A stretch of 64,000 bases of DNA, from assembly GCA_029204225.1 (NCBI GenBank), contig CM055110.1, positions 15,398,637 to 15,462,636 of the forward strand, read 5' to 3'. Each line of letters starts with the position of its first letter. Position 1 is the first letter of the stretch. The notes beneath the pieces were generated by a model. It had not been told where the DNA came from. It ran no database searches and saw only the letters and a program-made list of their open reading frames with translations. The stretch is from Diphasiastrum complanatum. Lineage: Eukaryota; Streptophyta; Lycopodiopsida; Lycopodiales; Lycopodiaceae. Shown here one piece after another: positions 21,821-34,903 of the stretch. The position numbers were made by a program, and so were the translations under genes.

Positions 21821-22622
21821 GTGAGGATAATAAACTAGTTGAGATTATATATTCTCTGGAGCTTGATCAATATGATTGTAGCAATTTTAATTTTTTAATC
21901 AGAGAGGTTCAAATTAAAGAATCGGATTTTTTTCATAGCTGGTTCACTACATTTTTTGAGTGGAATTTGAAAGATTGTTGCTCATCCTGCTGTTTTTTCC
22001 CCCTCTTGTACGTCTCTTATGTAAGAGGAGAATTGGAGTTGAACTCCCGACCCTGAAGGAGAGGTAAGGAAGCCCTAAATAACTCATCACATATTGGACG
22101 ATAACCTTCAGGTTGTAATAATGAACTATCGATGTATTCTTCGGATCAGCTTGATCTTTTTTATAGTAGGATTCGTATTGGGTAGAATCTGAATTTTTAT
22201 ATCGAAACTTATAGAAGATTATAACTCGTTTAGGTGTTTCGGATTTATTAAATTTTGTTGAGTGGATTTGGATAGATTGAAACTCATTTTTGAAGTGATA
22301 ATAATGAACTATATAATTACTTCTTCGGTTATTTTGCTCGTAGTAGAATTGATATGACGTAGTATCGGAATTCATATTTTGAGAGGTATAAAAGAATTAG
22401 TTATTTTTCAGAGCTTGATCGATTATCTTGTGGTAAGATTTTTGTAACGAATAATTTGAATTTTTGTACTTAGAGGTGTAAAAGATTTCCAGATTTGTAG
22501 TTTCTGCGAGAATTAACGATTTGGTTAAGAGGCAATCAGTAGCAGTGGTTTGGCTATCAATCGTTTGTGATAAGGTAAACATTGGTGCTTATTTTTCTGC
22601 TCGCTTATGACTTGTTCATCAG
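21821..22622 (+). other. Probable 5'-UTR intron of the DREB2-like gene
   Basis: A good donor (AGAG then GTGAGG at 21821) and an acceptor (CTTGTTCATCAG ending 22622) would splice an 802-bp AT-rich intron and place the leader 14 bases before the preferred ATG at 22637. A 5'-UTR intron is known in several DREB2 genes. Splicing is inferred, not observed. If correct, the alternative upstream ATG at 22607 is intronic. Confidence 0.45.
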
Positions 22623-22636
22623 GAAGTATTTACATA

Positions 22637-23947
22637 ATGGCAATAAACGATTTAGTGGACAATCGCGGTAGCAAACCGAGAAAGAGGAGCAGAAGCGGGA
22701 ATATCAATGGAACGCTTCATTTTATTCACAGTGCTACGGCCGCTGAGGCTTTGTCTCGATGGGTGGAGCATAACAAAGAAGAAGCAGATATTTCTTATGA
22801 CAGAAAAGCTCCAGCCAAAGGTTCAAAGAAAGGTTGCATGAAGGGAAAGGGAGGTCCGCAGAACGCTTCTTATAAGTATAGGGGAGTAAGACAACGCACA
22901 TGGGGTAAATGGGTGGCAGAAATTAGAGAGCCACGGAGAGGATCTCGTTTGTGGCTTGGAACTTATCGTACTGCGGAGATGGCGGCACTGGCTTATGACG
23001 ACGCTGCAAGGATATTATATGGATCTTGCGCTACGCTCAACCTCCCCAGACGAGGTGGATGCGAATTGAACATGAGAGACTCAGCTTCTTGTAGCACAAA
23101 CACATTCAATCCATCCAAGTTTGATCATCTACAGGTGAAGAAAGAGATTGGCACGGAGACCACATCTGCACTAACAAGTGAATCTACGGAGAACTCGTGT
23201 AATTCTGTCTTATTTCCGCACTATTCGACATCAACAGCAGAAAGTGAAGTACTTGTGGATGAAGCCAATGAGAATTATATAATTTCTCAAGCGACTGAAG
23301 AACGCCTTTCCGCCACTACTATTCCCATGTTTGATGCCAAGAAGGACCCCGAGAATCCAGCTGCCGACTGTGGTTTTGAATTACCTGGAGCTATTGATCC
23401 ATTAGATGATCTTAATGGTTTAAATTGTGAAGAACTTGACATATTTCTGGATACAGCTGGGCTGATCGGACTGGAAAACGACTCTGTTTTTTCTGAGACA
23501 GTGAACATGGGAAGCGGAGATTTATTCACCATTCCAGAGCATTGGGAGCCTCCAGCTCAACACGTAACGTTAGATATCATGTATCCTCATTCCATGGACG
23601 TAAATTATGTACCACCCATGTCTATAGCACCAACATGTTTTTCCTGGTTCACAAGTCATGGAAGTAAAGAATATCTGCTCTGTGGTGGGGCTGGTGATCA
23701 TTGGAATGCATCGACACCTCAGTTTCAGCTCTCAGAAAATAATTATCTCCCAGTGCAGGCTGATGATATTCCTGGAGCTAGGAATTCACCTGATACAAAT
23801 GCTTTGGCTTTCAAATCAGAGAACGCAATGGATCCAACAACAGAACTACTGCTCGCAACAGGTATTCCACCTGTCAGTGAGGTATCATCTTGGCAGAATG
23901 TCTGCCTCTCTCTTTCAGATATGGAGCTTCGTAATTTGAGAAACTGA
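22637..23947 (+). CDS. DREB2-type AP2/ERF transcription factor (subgroup A-2)
   Basis: Nuclear DNA-binding activator expected to bind DRE/CRT elements in dehydration, heat or salt response. The 436-residue product has a basic nuclear-localisation-like KPRKRSR (13-19), the DREB2 signature [13 protein letters not shown] (61-73) and one AP2 domain (81-137: [19 protein letters not shown], then WLGTY and AYDDAA, ending LNLP). Val93 and Glu98 occupy the V14/E19 positions typical of DREB rather than ERF proteins. The long C-terminus is rich in Asp, Glu, Ser and Thr, as in activation regions. The frame is also open from an ATG at 22607, but 22637 has a better context (A at -3, G at +4) and starts MAINDL, resembling known DREB2 N-termini. 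It is longer than Arabidopsis DREB2A (335). The CDS is uninterrupted, and it is the only intact host-like gene here. Confidence 0.93.
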   Translation: MAINDLVDNRGSKPRKRSRSGNINGTLHFIHSATAAEALSRWVEHNKEEADISYDRKAPAKGSKKGCMKGKGGPQNASYKYRGVRQRTWGKWVAEIREPRRGSRLWLGTYRTAEMAALAYDDAARILYGSCATLNLPRRGGCELNMRDSASCSTNTFNPSKFDHLQVKKEIGTETTSALTSESTENSCNSVLFPHYSTSTAESEVLVDEANENYIISQATEERLSATTIPMFDAKKDPENPAADCGFELPGAIDPLDDLNGLNCEELDIFLDTAGLIGLENDSVFSETVNMGSGDLFTIPEHWEPPAQHVTLDIMYPHSMDVNYVPPMSIAPTCFSWFTSHGSKEYLLCGGAGDHWNASTPQFQLSENNYLPVQADDIPGARNSPDTNALAFKSENAMDPTTELLLATGIPPVSEVSSWQNVCLSLSDMELRNLRN

Positions 23948-24189
23948 ACTCCTTTCCTTAACGAATGTTCAATGTTCATAAAGAAACCAAGGATCGTATT
24001 CAATAATTGGAGTAACCTTCTCATGAATTCTCATGAAGCTGCAGTATTGAGACTACGAACTGAGACGTGCAAACCTGTTACATCTTTAGATGTTAGTGAA
24101 TATATAAAAGCTTTTGCATCAATTTGCTTGCAGAGTTCTTGTGGATCATTGAATAAGTGTTAAAGTGACAATCAATCCCATCCAAGACA

Positions 24190-24195
24190 AATAAA
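24190..24195 (+). terminator. Candidate poly(A) signal of the DREB2-like gene
   Basis: AATAAA occurs about 245 bp after the stop codon, in AT-rich sequence. It is plausible for a plant 3' UTR but not proven. Confidence 0.45.
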
Positions 24196-25450
24196 TATAA
24201 ACTGTGAAGGAATCATAGGAGAGTGGCGATGTGTTTTTATTTCAACTTCGCATATTCATCTTTTGTTGTACATGCCACCTCGTTCCATTTAATAACTAAT
24301 TTATTTCACCACCTTTTTTTCTATTACCAATCTATTGTGTTAATATCAAATCTATGTCTACATGACAATTATCTTCTTTATGTTGTGACCACTTGATTAG
24401 ACACACTTTTAATTCACCACGTTATAAGCCAAGGTGGCCTTTTTTAAATAAATGAGAATGGTTTATGAGGCAAAATAGAGACATTGGTAAAGGTGAATTA
24501 AATGGCCCCAATGGTGGAAGGCTCTTGGTGTGGGATTGATCATCTAAGGAAAAAAAGGCAAATTGTTTGGGGGAAAAGGCAAAATGGCCTTGAGAGAGGG
24601 TCCCTTGGCCTACTGCCATGGAATGGGCAAGAGGGGCAGGCTCATTTTGCCCGTTTCCTAGTCCTTGCATTTTGGCATACCCTATTGGGCTTGCTGAAAT
24701 TCATAGCTGGTATAAAATAGGCTTGCCCTTGGCCGCCGTTCCATGGTTCTTAATTGCGTAACTCCATTATGTACAATATTAGACTTGAATGTAAGACCTT
24801 AATTAGCATTATAAAACTTATCAAAACTTATAAATAAAATTATTGCATCACGAAAAGGGAAAAACTTTGAAACAATATACTAAAATGAAACCCTTTTTAC
24901 ATGCAAAGAAAGGAGGAAAAAACCTTTGCAACCAAGAGGTGAAATGCCAACTTCAATAATGGCTATATTTACTTAAAATTGTTGTTTTACCAAAAGGGTT
25001 GCACATGTTTCTTTGGTTCCACTCAAAACATGGATCATAAAAAAAAAGTTCAATTGCCAATCACATTGGACTACATTATAATATTGCACTCTAGCTTTTG
25101 GCCATCCAATTGTTCGTTACTTGCTAGGGTTTATATGTGGAATCTAAAAAGCATAGACCCTCCTTTCTAAGTGAAGAGTTCTTATACTTTAAGATTTGAG
25201 ACTGATGGTGTAATATCCTGTTGCTCCCCTTTGTGTTTGCTCAACAGAAATCACATCATTTTATGTACTAGCATATGTTATGCACAATTTTACAAAAAAT
25301 TGAACCTTAATACATGACTTAAGGCTCCAAATATGTCCATGGAGCATTAGGTAGGGTTCCAACCTATATCTACATGTCATGAATTTAGATCTTACCCAAT
25401 TAGTCTTACTATTGTTGACTATTGTTCCTTTCAATGAGAAATGTAAATGT
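24196..25450. other. Intergenic, no gene seen
   Basis: AT-rich with a slightly GC-richer block at 24490-24720 that carries short overlapping ORFs on both strands but no recognisable protein. No LTR, TIR or RNA gene is identified. Confidence 0.5.
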
Positions 25451-25454
25451 GTTT

Positions 25455-25635
25455 CATCCATCGTAGTGAGGTGTATGGGTAGAGTTGTTGACTGCCATCG
25501 GAAAGGTGCAGGCTCGAATCCCGACCACTATGTAGTGACATCTAAGGAGCTTAGCTCTGTAAATGACATTGCCAAGTTTTATATGTTTTATATAACAACC
25601 ACTAGTTGCTTAACATGTATGCAAAAAAAAAAAAA
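25455..25635 (+). mobile_element. tRNA-derived SINE
   Basis: A pol III A box (tgggtagagttg, 25476-25487) and B box (GGCTCGAATCC, 25511-25521) lie 35 bp apart, as in tRNA-derived promoters. A ~100-bp unrelated body follows and a 13-base A tail ends at 25635. Imperfect similarity between gtgtttcatcc (upstream) and gcgtttcaatc (downstream) could be a decayed target duplication. It does not fold as a full tRNA. Confidence 0.65.
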
Positions 25636-28074
<2,439 letters not shown>

Positions 28075-28269
28075 ATGGAGTGCGTTGGATCAAAAGGAGC
28101 GGCAAGGTTATTTCAAACTTTTTCAGTTCAAAAATTTGCAATTTCAAAACACACCTATTGAAAAAGTATTTTGCTCATAACTACAAAACTTTGATTTTGC
28201 ATATAAAGCAAGAAACATGGAGTGTGTTGGATCAACAGAGAGCCAAGGTCATTTCAAACTTTTTCAGTT
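28075..28269 (+). repeat. Pair of ~54-bp direct repeats
   Basis: 28075-28128 and 28217-28269 share ATGGAGTG.GTTGGATCAA and end with TTTCAAACTTTTTCAGTT, with a few substitutions. The repeat start to repeat start distance is 142 bp. Confidence 0.75.
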
Positions 28270-28349
28270 GAAATTTTTTTCAAGTAAAACCAGTTTTAAT
28301 AGCTTGCAAGATATATAACAATTTGGCTTTCTACTAGATTAATCTATCG

Positions 28350-31300
28350 ATGGTCAAGAAGTCTAAGTATCATCTCCATATTGATCTTCCTACAGAATAT
28401 GCTCCACTGTCAAAAAAAAATCTGAAAGGATCCACCTTACCAGCTCACCAAATCGTGGATCATAGGACGGAGAACAAGAAACATTGTGATCTATGGATTG
28501 ATGGAAGTTTATATTGTGAAGAATTTCCAAAAATTGGCAAATCTAGCTTGATCAAAAACCATGTAGAATAGTGTAAATTGTGTACACAAGTGGGTCCCAC
28601 ACATGTGAGGCCATGATGCCACATGGGAAACCCATCTATGGAGGTTAGGTCAAGTCAATAGAGTTGGTCATGTCTATTTGGTGGTCATCCCTACTTTATA
28701 GGACCTACACCTAAGTTTAAGGTGAAAATTTGACCAACTAGCTACCTACCAAGCATAACTCTAGGAAATAGACTAGGGTTTCATTTTAGGTCAAGGAGAG
28801 TGAGTTAACTTCCTTATTACATGCTGGAAATCCACCTAACTTCAAGAAGGAAGTCGAATTTGCTATGTATTCCCTCTCTCCATAGTGAGAAGATAGAAAA
28901 TTTTTGGAGCTCATTGGCAATCTCAAGCTAGTTCACTATGTACATTGAGTTTTTGTGATCCAAATGAAACCAAATCAATTTCTACTTGTTTCTCAGGTTG
29001 AAGGCCGTACTACAGCCTGTAGTACACACGTGTGGGCTCGATTTTTCATGTTGATCAATGCTTTTGATTGTTAATGCTTGTTGTTTGTCAAATTGCCAAT
29101 CTAGATCAACTTTTTTGTGTCTAGTTTTTTGATAGATTGTTAAGCAAGCATCCAATCACTCTTGTGGATCTTTTGTAGATCCATTTATGGTCCTAAAGTA
29201 CAGTACTTTCACATATATCCAATAGATCCAAGCTCGATGCGATATCTAAATTTTAGATCAGTCACACAACTCATACTGTTTTTGTGTGAAGGACACAATG
29301 GTTTATTGGGTTATTGTGAAAGATTGAAAAGTTATGGCATTAGTAATTTAATTGAAAAAATTTATTATTTGGAAAATATGTTGAATGGTTTGCTTATTGA
29401 CTACAAAGAAACTAATTGTACAAACATTGCGTACCTAGCATATTGTCAAATAAGTGTAGAAGTAAACACATTACGGAAGGAAATACTAAACAATAAGTGA
29501 AACAAAGTTATTTTAAAAGGTATTGATGAGCTTTCATTAGTGGGGTCAACGGAAAAAAAGAATATATGCTTTTAAGTAAGATTTTGTATTAAACTATTTA
29601 TGTGTTTTGTTCCATCCAACACATCAATGATTGTGAATTGTTTTTTTTTCTAAATCTTATTTTTATTTTGTAGATCAGCTTTAATCACCAATCAAAATCT
29701 GAAAGACAAGGACATGATTGGAAAGTCTTTGAGTGCAGTACTTACAGCCAAGTCAACAATGAGTCTACTGGGAAATCAACGATATTCTCGAATCAAGTCC
29801 AAGATTTCAGAGGCCCTTATGGGCGAAGTTGGCATGATTATTGACCGAAAATTGATACAAGGAGCATGTGATTATTCTGGTATTAGCAAAGATGCATATG
29901 GCACAATGTTTAAAATTATCAAAGAGGCATTTGGACAGGTACATATAAAAAAATTTCCTATTCCACGACCCTTTCAAATCAAATTAGAGAGGGATGTGTT
30001 AAACAAGGGTTTGCAAAACATCATTGGTATTCCTTACCATATCAATGAAATTTATAACTCAAAACATGGCACTTTGTCATATGATTCCACCAACAATATG
30101 TTTGTTGATCTCAATCATTTACTGAGATTTATTGTAAAGTTTTATCAAATCACAAATGAAAGTGTTGAAAACTTAATATTAGTTCTCAAGTTAGATGAAT
30201 CGGAAGTAATAAAGGGACAAAAGCTAGAAAGGATTATTGTTACGCTTATGAATGGAGCATTAAGCAATACGATAAACTCGAAGAGTCTTAATTTCAGTGT
30301 GCAGTCCGAAAATAATATTTGGTGGTTGGCAGCTTTCCAAGTTTAGATCTATTCTATTGAGTAATTCATTTCTAGAATTTATGGTTTTGTGTTTTAAGCT
30401 AATATTGTTTTGTTATTATAGGTCTAAGTTCAATTCTCTTAAAATAATTCATAAAATTGTGTTTCAAACAGGTTTTAAAAGAAAATCATGACATTCTATT
30501 TTGGATTTCTAGTAAAATAGAATATCCAGAGATAATTAAGAATCACATGAGCGACACACCACTCAATGTTTCTGGAATAGGTGATTTTAAGGTGGAATGG
30601 CATTTGGCTGGAGACCTGAAGTCGTTGAAGTGCATGTTCAACATCTCACATGGAGCAAATTCAAAACATCCATGCCTCTATTGCATGAAAACTACACAAG
30701 ACATGTCGAAGAGCACGAGAGTTTCAAGGGATATAAAAGATCCGACTTGGAAACCAGTATTACCGATTCCGCTTAAAAATGTTCACACAGTGTACACTAC
30801 ATGGAGAGGTTAGAATTATCGAAAAGTTGATATACCTTCATATTTGGTTTGCTTGGAATACTGAGCCAAAGTCATTAGCCAAAAAAACAATAGCTCGATT
30901 GGAGGAAGTTTGATCAAAAGCGGAACTTCATAAAGGACATGCCAAAATACAAAAGGACGAGAAGCTTTCGGGGAAAACGGGAAACATCCCATGCAAACCA
31001 AACATAGGAGGATCCAAAGCTCGTCGTTTCTTATCAAATCATTACGAAAAACCGACTAAAATCAAATACTCAATTTGGATAGATGTACTCAATGCCACAA
31101 AGGATTTTGAAAAAAAAAGGAACAATGAGGATTAAAAAAGTTGAAGTCTGGACAAAGCTTGACAACATGGTCAAATTGCTTAAAAAAGATAAACTATCTA
31201 ATATTGATGTCCTACCAATTGAGAAATCAACAATTGAGTTTGTGGATGCAGTTAAAGACGCCTGGGGTGAAAGTCATATTACGCATTATATGGTAAATCT

Positions 31301-31600
31301 CTTTTCAATGTAACTAACTCTTAGAATTATAATCTCATTGCACATATACTAAATTTGGTATGATTAATATGACAATATTTGTATCTCCGATATTGCAACA
31401 TATTTTACGACATCATGCATCATTTTTTGCAAAAGCTTACGACAGTCTAAATATTTGGTCATCACAAGGAATGGGAAAATCGCATTGGCAAGCCATAGCA
31501 GCATTTCATCGAAATACACAACACGATGGAACATCTAAAAAAAATAGTTACATCATCCAGCTATTTCAATGGTTCTACAGGCGTGTTCAAATCTGATATA
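28350..31600 (+). pseudogene. Decayed multi-exon DDE transposase-like gene, family unassigned
   Basis: Open pieces in order: 28350-28571, 29162-29500, about 29670-30340, 30472-30810, 31083-31291 and about 31405-31600. A 131-bp intron with GT/AG ends (30341-30471) joins AAFQ to VLKENHDILF in frame. Landmarks: VLKLDESEV (Asp at about 30194), HLAGDLKSLKCM (about 30603), HGANSKHPCLYC (about 30650-30685), then THYM, HILRHHASFF, LNIWSSQGMGKSHW. The order of Asp, Asp-Leu-Lys, an S-x-HPC-x-x-C pair and a Q-G motif is reminiscent of DDE transposases of uncharacterised cut-and-paste families; a Glu would be expected in the Q-G-x-E position but Gly is present. Stops and lost splice signals mark it as dead. 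The assignment is pattern-based and uncertain. Confidence 0.4.
30341..30471 (+). other. Predicted intron in the transposase-like gene
   Basis: Donor CCAA/GTTTAG and acceptor GTTTCAAACAG. Removal fuses the two flanking frames without a shift; the intron is AT-rich and holds in-frame stops. Confidence 0.6.
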
Positions 31601-31956
31601 AAATTAGATCAACAAATTATCAGAAATTCAGAAAGGCGTGCAAATTTATAGACGAAAAAGACTCAACTCATAGTAATTTTCATGATATCAGACGAAAAGA
31701 GTATATGTATTATATGGCATCATTTCAAGTACAATGCAAGGCAAAATCATTGTTTCTCCTTGTCTTTAACGATCAGCTTTGTTGTGTGGTCAAGAAGAAT
31801 TTTTTTTCTATCATATGGATCTAGAAAATCAATGGTCTTCTTTTGCTCAAGTTAATGTATCCGGAGAAAATAGCTTAGGAAAAAGACCTTTTAGGAACTT
31901 CCTCAGGTACATAGCCAAATACTTTAATGACAATGTCTCTCTTCGCAAAAATAATT
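31601..31956. other. No gene recognised
   Basis: A plus-strand frame reads partly coding-like (FRKACKFIDEKD near 31635) and may be the tail of the transposase-like gene, but stops interrupt it. Confidence 0.3.
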
Positions 31957-32813
31957 TTATATGTATTTTGAGGGTATATGCCCGTTCGAGAAATAGGATA
32001 ACGCTTTAATTGCCATTATTATCGTCGTAGCATCTGAAGAAAATTTGCTATGATGAATGCAAATCCCTTTATTTACAAAGCGTTTCAAATAATGGGATAG
32101 GGATGAATCTCTTTGTCGTGATCCCTGGCCTTCCCTCACATATCCATGCTTTGTTGCAAAGGCATCTACCTCAACAGTAGCCTGTAAAATACGAGCAAAG
32201 GTCACATATCTTGAAAAACAAAAAAACTATATTTGAATAGAAATCACATTCAGATAAAACTAGATTTACCTACCAGATCACGCTCATTAGCTTCAATAAG
32301 TGCATCAGTATGTAGATCATGACCAACAACAATGGTCGTCGAAGCAGTGGATGGATTAGTTTCCGAAGACAGTGACACATATCTGCTCTGGATTCTCAGA
32401 AATTCCTCCTCATTGGAAAAATTTGTCTGGTATGCCCTGCTTTCAGACACAATTGACTGCAGGGCTTCAGTCCTGTCCAACCAGTCATCTCCGTATTTGT
32501 AATTAATAGAAGCAGATAGATCATCATCACCCTCGAGATCTATGAAGTCCGAGAATTCTTTGATGAAATTAGACAAAATTGATAATATTTCGTCCTCCCT
32601 CAGATCAAGAACATCTCCAACATCATTCAGAGAGAGATATGTGACACTATTCATGTAATACATCGGCAAATCGAGGACAGACTTGGTTTTGTCATATGGA
32701 TTCACGTCAGATAAGGAAGGAATGGACAATGCAGGAAACTCTGCTGGGTCGTACATTGCTGCCAATCTTGCCTCCTTGTCAGCACCCAAGACATCATCAA
32801 CAAAAGCTGATTC
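31957..32813 (-). pseudogene. Unrecognised two-exon coding remnant, minus strand
   Basis: Exon 1 is open from 32813 to 32274 (first ATG at 32756, MYDPAEFPALSIPSL). It is acidic and Ser/Asp-rich, with LREDEILSILSNFIKEFSDF. A GT/AG intron (32273-32182, 92 bp, acceptor GTATTTTACAG) joins NERDL to ATVEVDAFATKHGYVREG in frame. Exon 2 ends at a stop at 31957 (HIPSKYI). The C-terminal VDAFATKHGY loosely recalls FAR1/MULE-type N-termini, but I do not recognise the family. It lies opposite to the transposase-like gene and is cut by the gypsy copy starting near 32850, so it may be a second ORF of that transposon or a disrupted host gene. Confidence 0.4.
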
Positions 32814-32854
32814 TTATATCACAGAATCAATTTATGATGAGGCACCCTCAATGC

Positions 32855-34087
32855 TTAGCCTCCAACCGAATGACTCTTTGACAAAAGTACAGAAGAGACA
32901 ATTGATTTATAAGGCTCAACCTTATCAATTGATTGTAGGACAATTGTATCATCGTGCATCAGACAATATTCTACATAGATGTGTTTTACCGCATAGATTT
33001 AATCACGTTTTCACATGATGGCATGGGCGGAGAACACTTCTCTACATATATTACTGTTCACAAACTTTTGCAATCAGGTTGCTGGTGGCCTACGCTTCAT
33101 AAGGACACAAAAAATTAAATTCAGACATGTGATGTTTGCCAGCGAGCACGGCGGCCTACTAGACAGAACTATGAACCCTTACATCCAGTTTTATCGCAAG
33201 CACCATTTGAAAAATGGGTACTGGATTATGTTGGTCCTATTCATCCTTCCACGCGAGGATCTTAAGCCCGATATATTATCGTAGCAACTAATTATATGAC
33301 CAAGTGGGTTGAAGCCAAAGCTGTCAAAGTTGTTGATGTGAAATCTACGGCCGATTTTCTCTATGAAAATATTATTATTAGATTTGGATGTCCAATCGAG
33401 ATTGTCAGTGACCGGGGTACACACTTTGTTAATCAAACAATAAAGTGTTTACTGGAAGATTTTTTTGTTATACACAGATTTAGTACTCCTTATTATCCTA
33501 GAGGGAATGGCCAAGCTGAATCTTCCAATAAGATTCTCTGCACTATTATGACGAAAACAGTTGAAGCGAGTCGATCTGATTGGGAACATAAACTGCATGC
33601 ATCATTATGGGCATTCAGAATTGCTTACAAAAGTAGTACAAATCAAATACCCTTTCAACTAGTTTATGGTAAAGATACTGTCATGCCGATTGAATTTTTA
33701 ATACCATCTTTACACATAGCAGCAACAGAGTGGTTAAATGATGATAAGTCTTTACAACTACGTCATGAAGCATTGTACAAATTGTGTGAAACAAGATTGA
33801 TGGCAGTTCATGCGTTAGCAGCAGAGAAAGCCCACCGTAAGGCATGGCACGATTGTCCTTTACACAAAAAGAATCTGAAAGAAGGAGATCTAATACTGAT
33901 GTATAAAACCAAGCTGATCAAGGGGAAATTGAAATTTACCGGTGAAGGCCCGTATAGAGTGAAGGAAATTTTGAACTATGGAGCAGTGATTCTTGAACAC
34001 TTGGACGGAAAATGTTTTGATACTCCCGTGAATGGCAACCGGTTACACAAGTTTTGGCAGGCTGTTCCGCCGGTTCAACAAGCATGA
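32855..34087 (+). pseudogene. Gypsy integrase, copy A
   Basis: The integrase N-terminal part (32855-33290) is broken by several stops and frame changes. The catalytic core and C-terminal region (33296-34087) are one open frame: TKWVEAKAVKV, IVSDRGTHFVNQ (second Asp), YYPRGNGQAESSNK (catalytic Glu), FQLVYGKDTVMPIEF, and a C-terminal EGPYRVKEIL segment. There is no chromodomain, unlike the element at 4709. A typical DDE core would insert element cDNA into chromatin; here the broken N-terminus prevents function. Confidence 0.85.
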
Positions 34088-34903
34088 TCCAAATGATTTT
34101 TATTTTTATTTGTTTTTTAATTTTTTTGTTATCACTACTTAATTATTAATTTCCTTTTGGAAAAGACAGTAAAAAAAAAATGAAAAAAAGTGAGGAAAGA
34201 CTGATGAGCAAAAGTCAGAAATGTCATCAGATAAGAAAGTAGTTAGATCTTTATGGAAAAATGACTTGGGAAATTATGTTTTTGATCATTTTTTGCACAA
34301 ATTGTGTTAGAATTGTTCGCCGAATTTTCAGAAGCAAGATCCACCTCAGATATACCCATGCTGAATTGCGCAAACATTCTTTTCACCAATTACTACCTAT
34401 TTTTGAGTTAGGGAATGATCAACAATATGCCATTTTGGGAACCTTCGCCAAGCACCTTACTCTCCTCATAAACCTTCGTCGACATGCTAGATGGACTTAG
34501 AATGTCAAAATTAGGTTGGCTATAGGTTCAGATCCTGAAAGTTGTATTTATGACAGTACTTGGGCAAAGGATCCACTTGGGTGAAGATTCATCCTTCGCC
34601 AGACCTGAAAAACGTTCGCCGGATAGGTTCAGAGCCTCAAAAAACTTCACCGAGATTTTATAGCCTATATTTACAGTACTAAACAAGCCTGCAAATTTTT
34701 GTTTAAAACTGATCAGCCAAACTAGTATTATGTGTAATGGACCCTCCAAATTCACCTATAAGTTGGCTGAATTCGATTCATTCCTCACTTGTGCTAGCGA
34801 AGCTCTTGCCAATTTTTCTAGTGACCAAAGCCTTCAAAACTTTCGGTACTATTTTTTGATATACATTCATGCCTATTACTTTCAGTTTCTGTTCTTTTCC
34901 ATC
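34088..34903 (+). other. Spacer between integrase and extra ORF, copy A
   Basis: About 0.8 kb without coding sequence. It contains repeated CTTCGCC or GTTCGCCG motifs (about 34317, 34443, 34470, 34590 and 34613). The same motif recurs in the gag leader of copies B, C and D, and in the equivalent spacer of D. Confidence 0.6.

Larger units (their letters stand above)
21200..22636 (+). promoter_or_regulatory. Probable promoter and 5' UTR of the DREB2-like gene
   Basis: The region before the DREB2-like CDS contains ACGT-core elements (acacgtcgtgg at about 21527, ccacgttt at about 21634, ggacgtgacgg at about 21736), consistent with ABRE-type control in the DREB2 family. It also has a pyrimidine-rich block at 21416-21487. 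The transcription start is not defined by an obvious TATA box, so the division between promoter and leader is inferred. Confidence 0.4.

Noticed and set aside
22020-22060. B-box-like gttcaactcc on the minus strand, possible second SINE
   Set aside because: No matching A box at the right distance and no A tail; one motif is not enough.
21947-22375. 142-codon minus-strand ORF upstream of DREB2
   Set aside because: Low-complexity Tyr/Asn/Ser-rich translation of AT-rich DNA within the probable intron; no domain.
22607-22636. Upstream ATG extending the DREB2-like CDS by ten codons
   Set aside because: Poor start context, and it probably lies in an intron. The 22637 start matches known DREB2 N-termini and has a better context.
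25470-25525. Possible tRNA gene
   Set aside because: A and B boxes are present, but the flanks do not form an acceptor stem or full cloverleaf, and an A-tailed body follows. It fits a SINE better.
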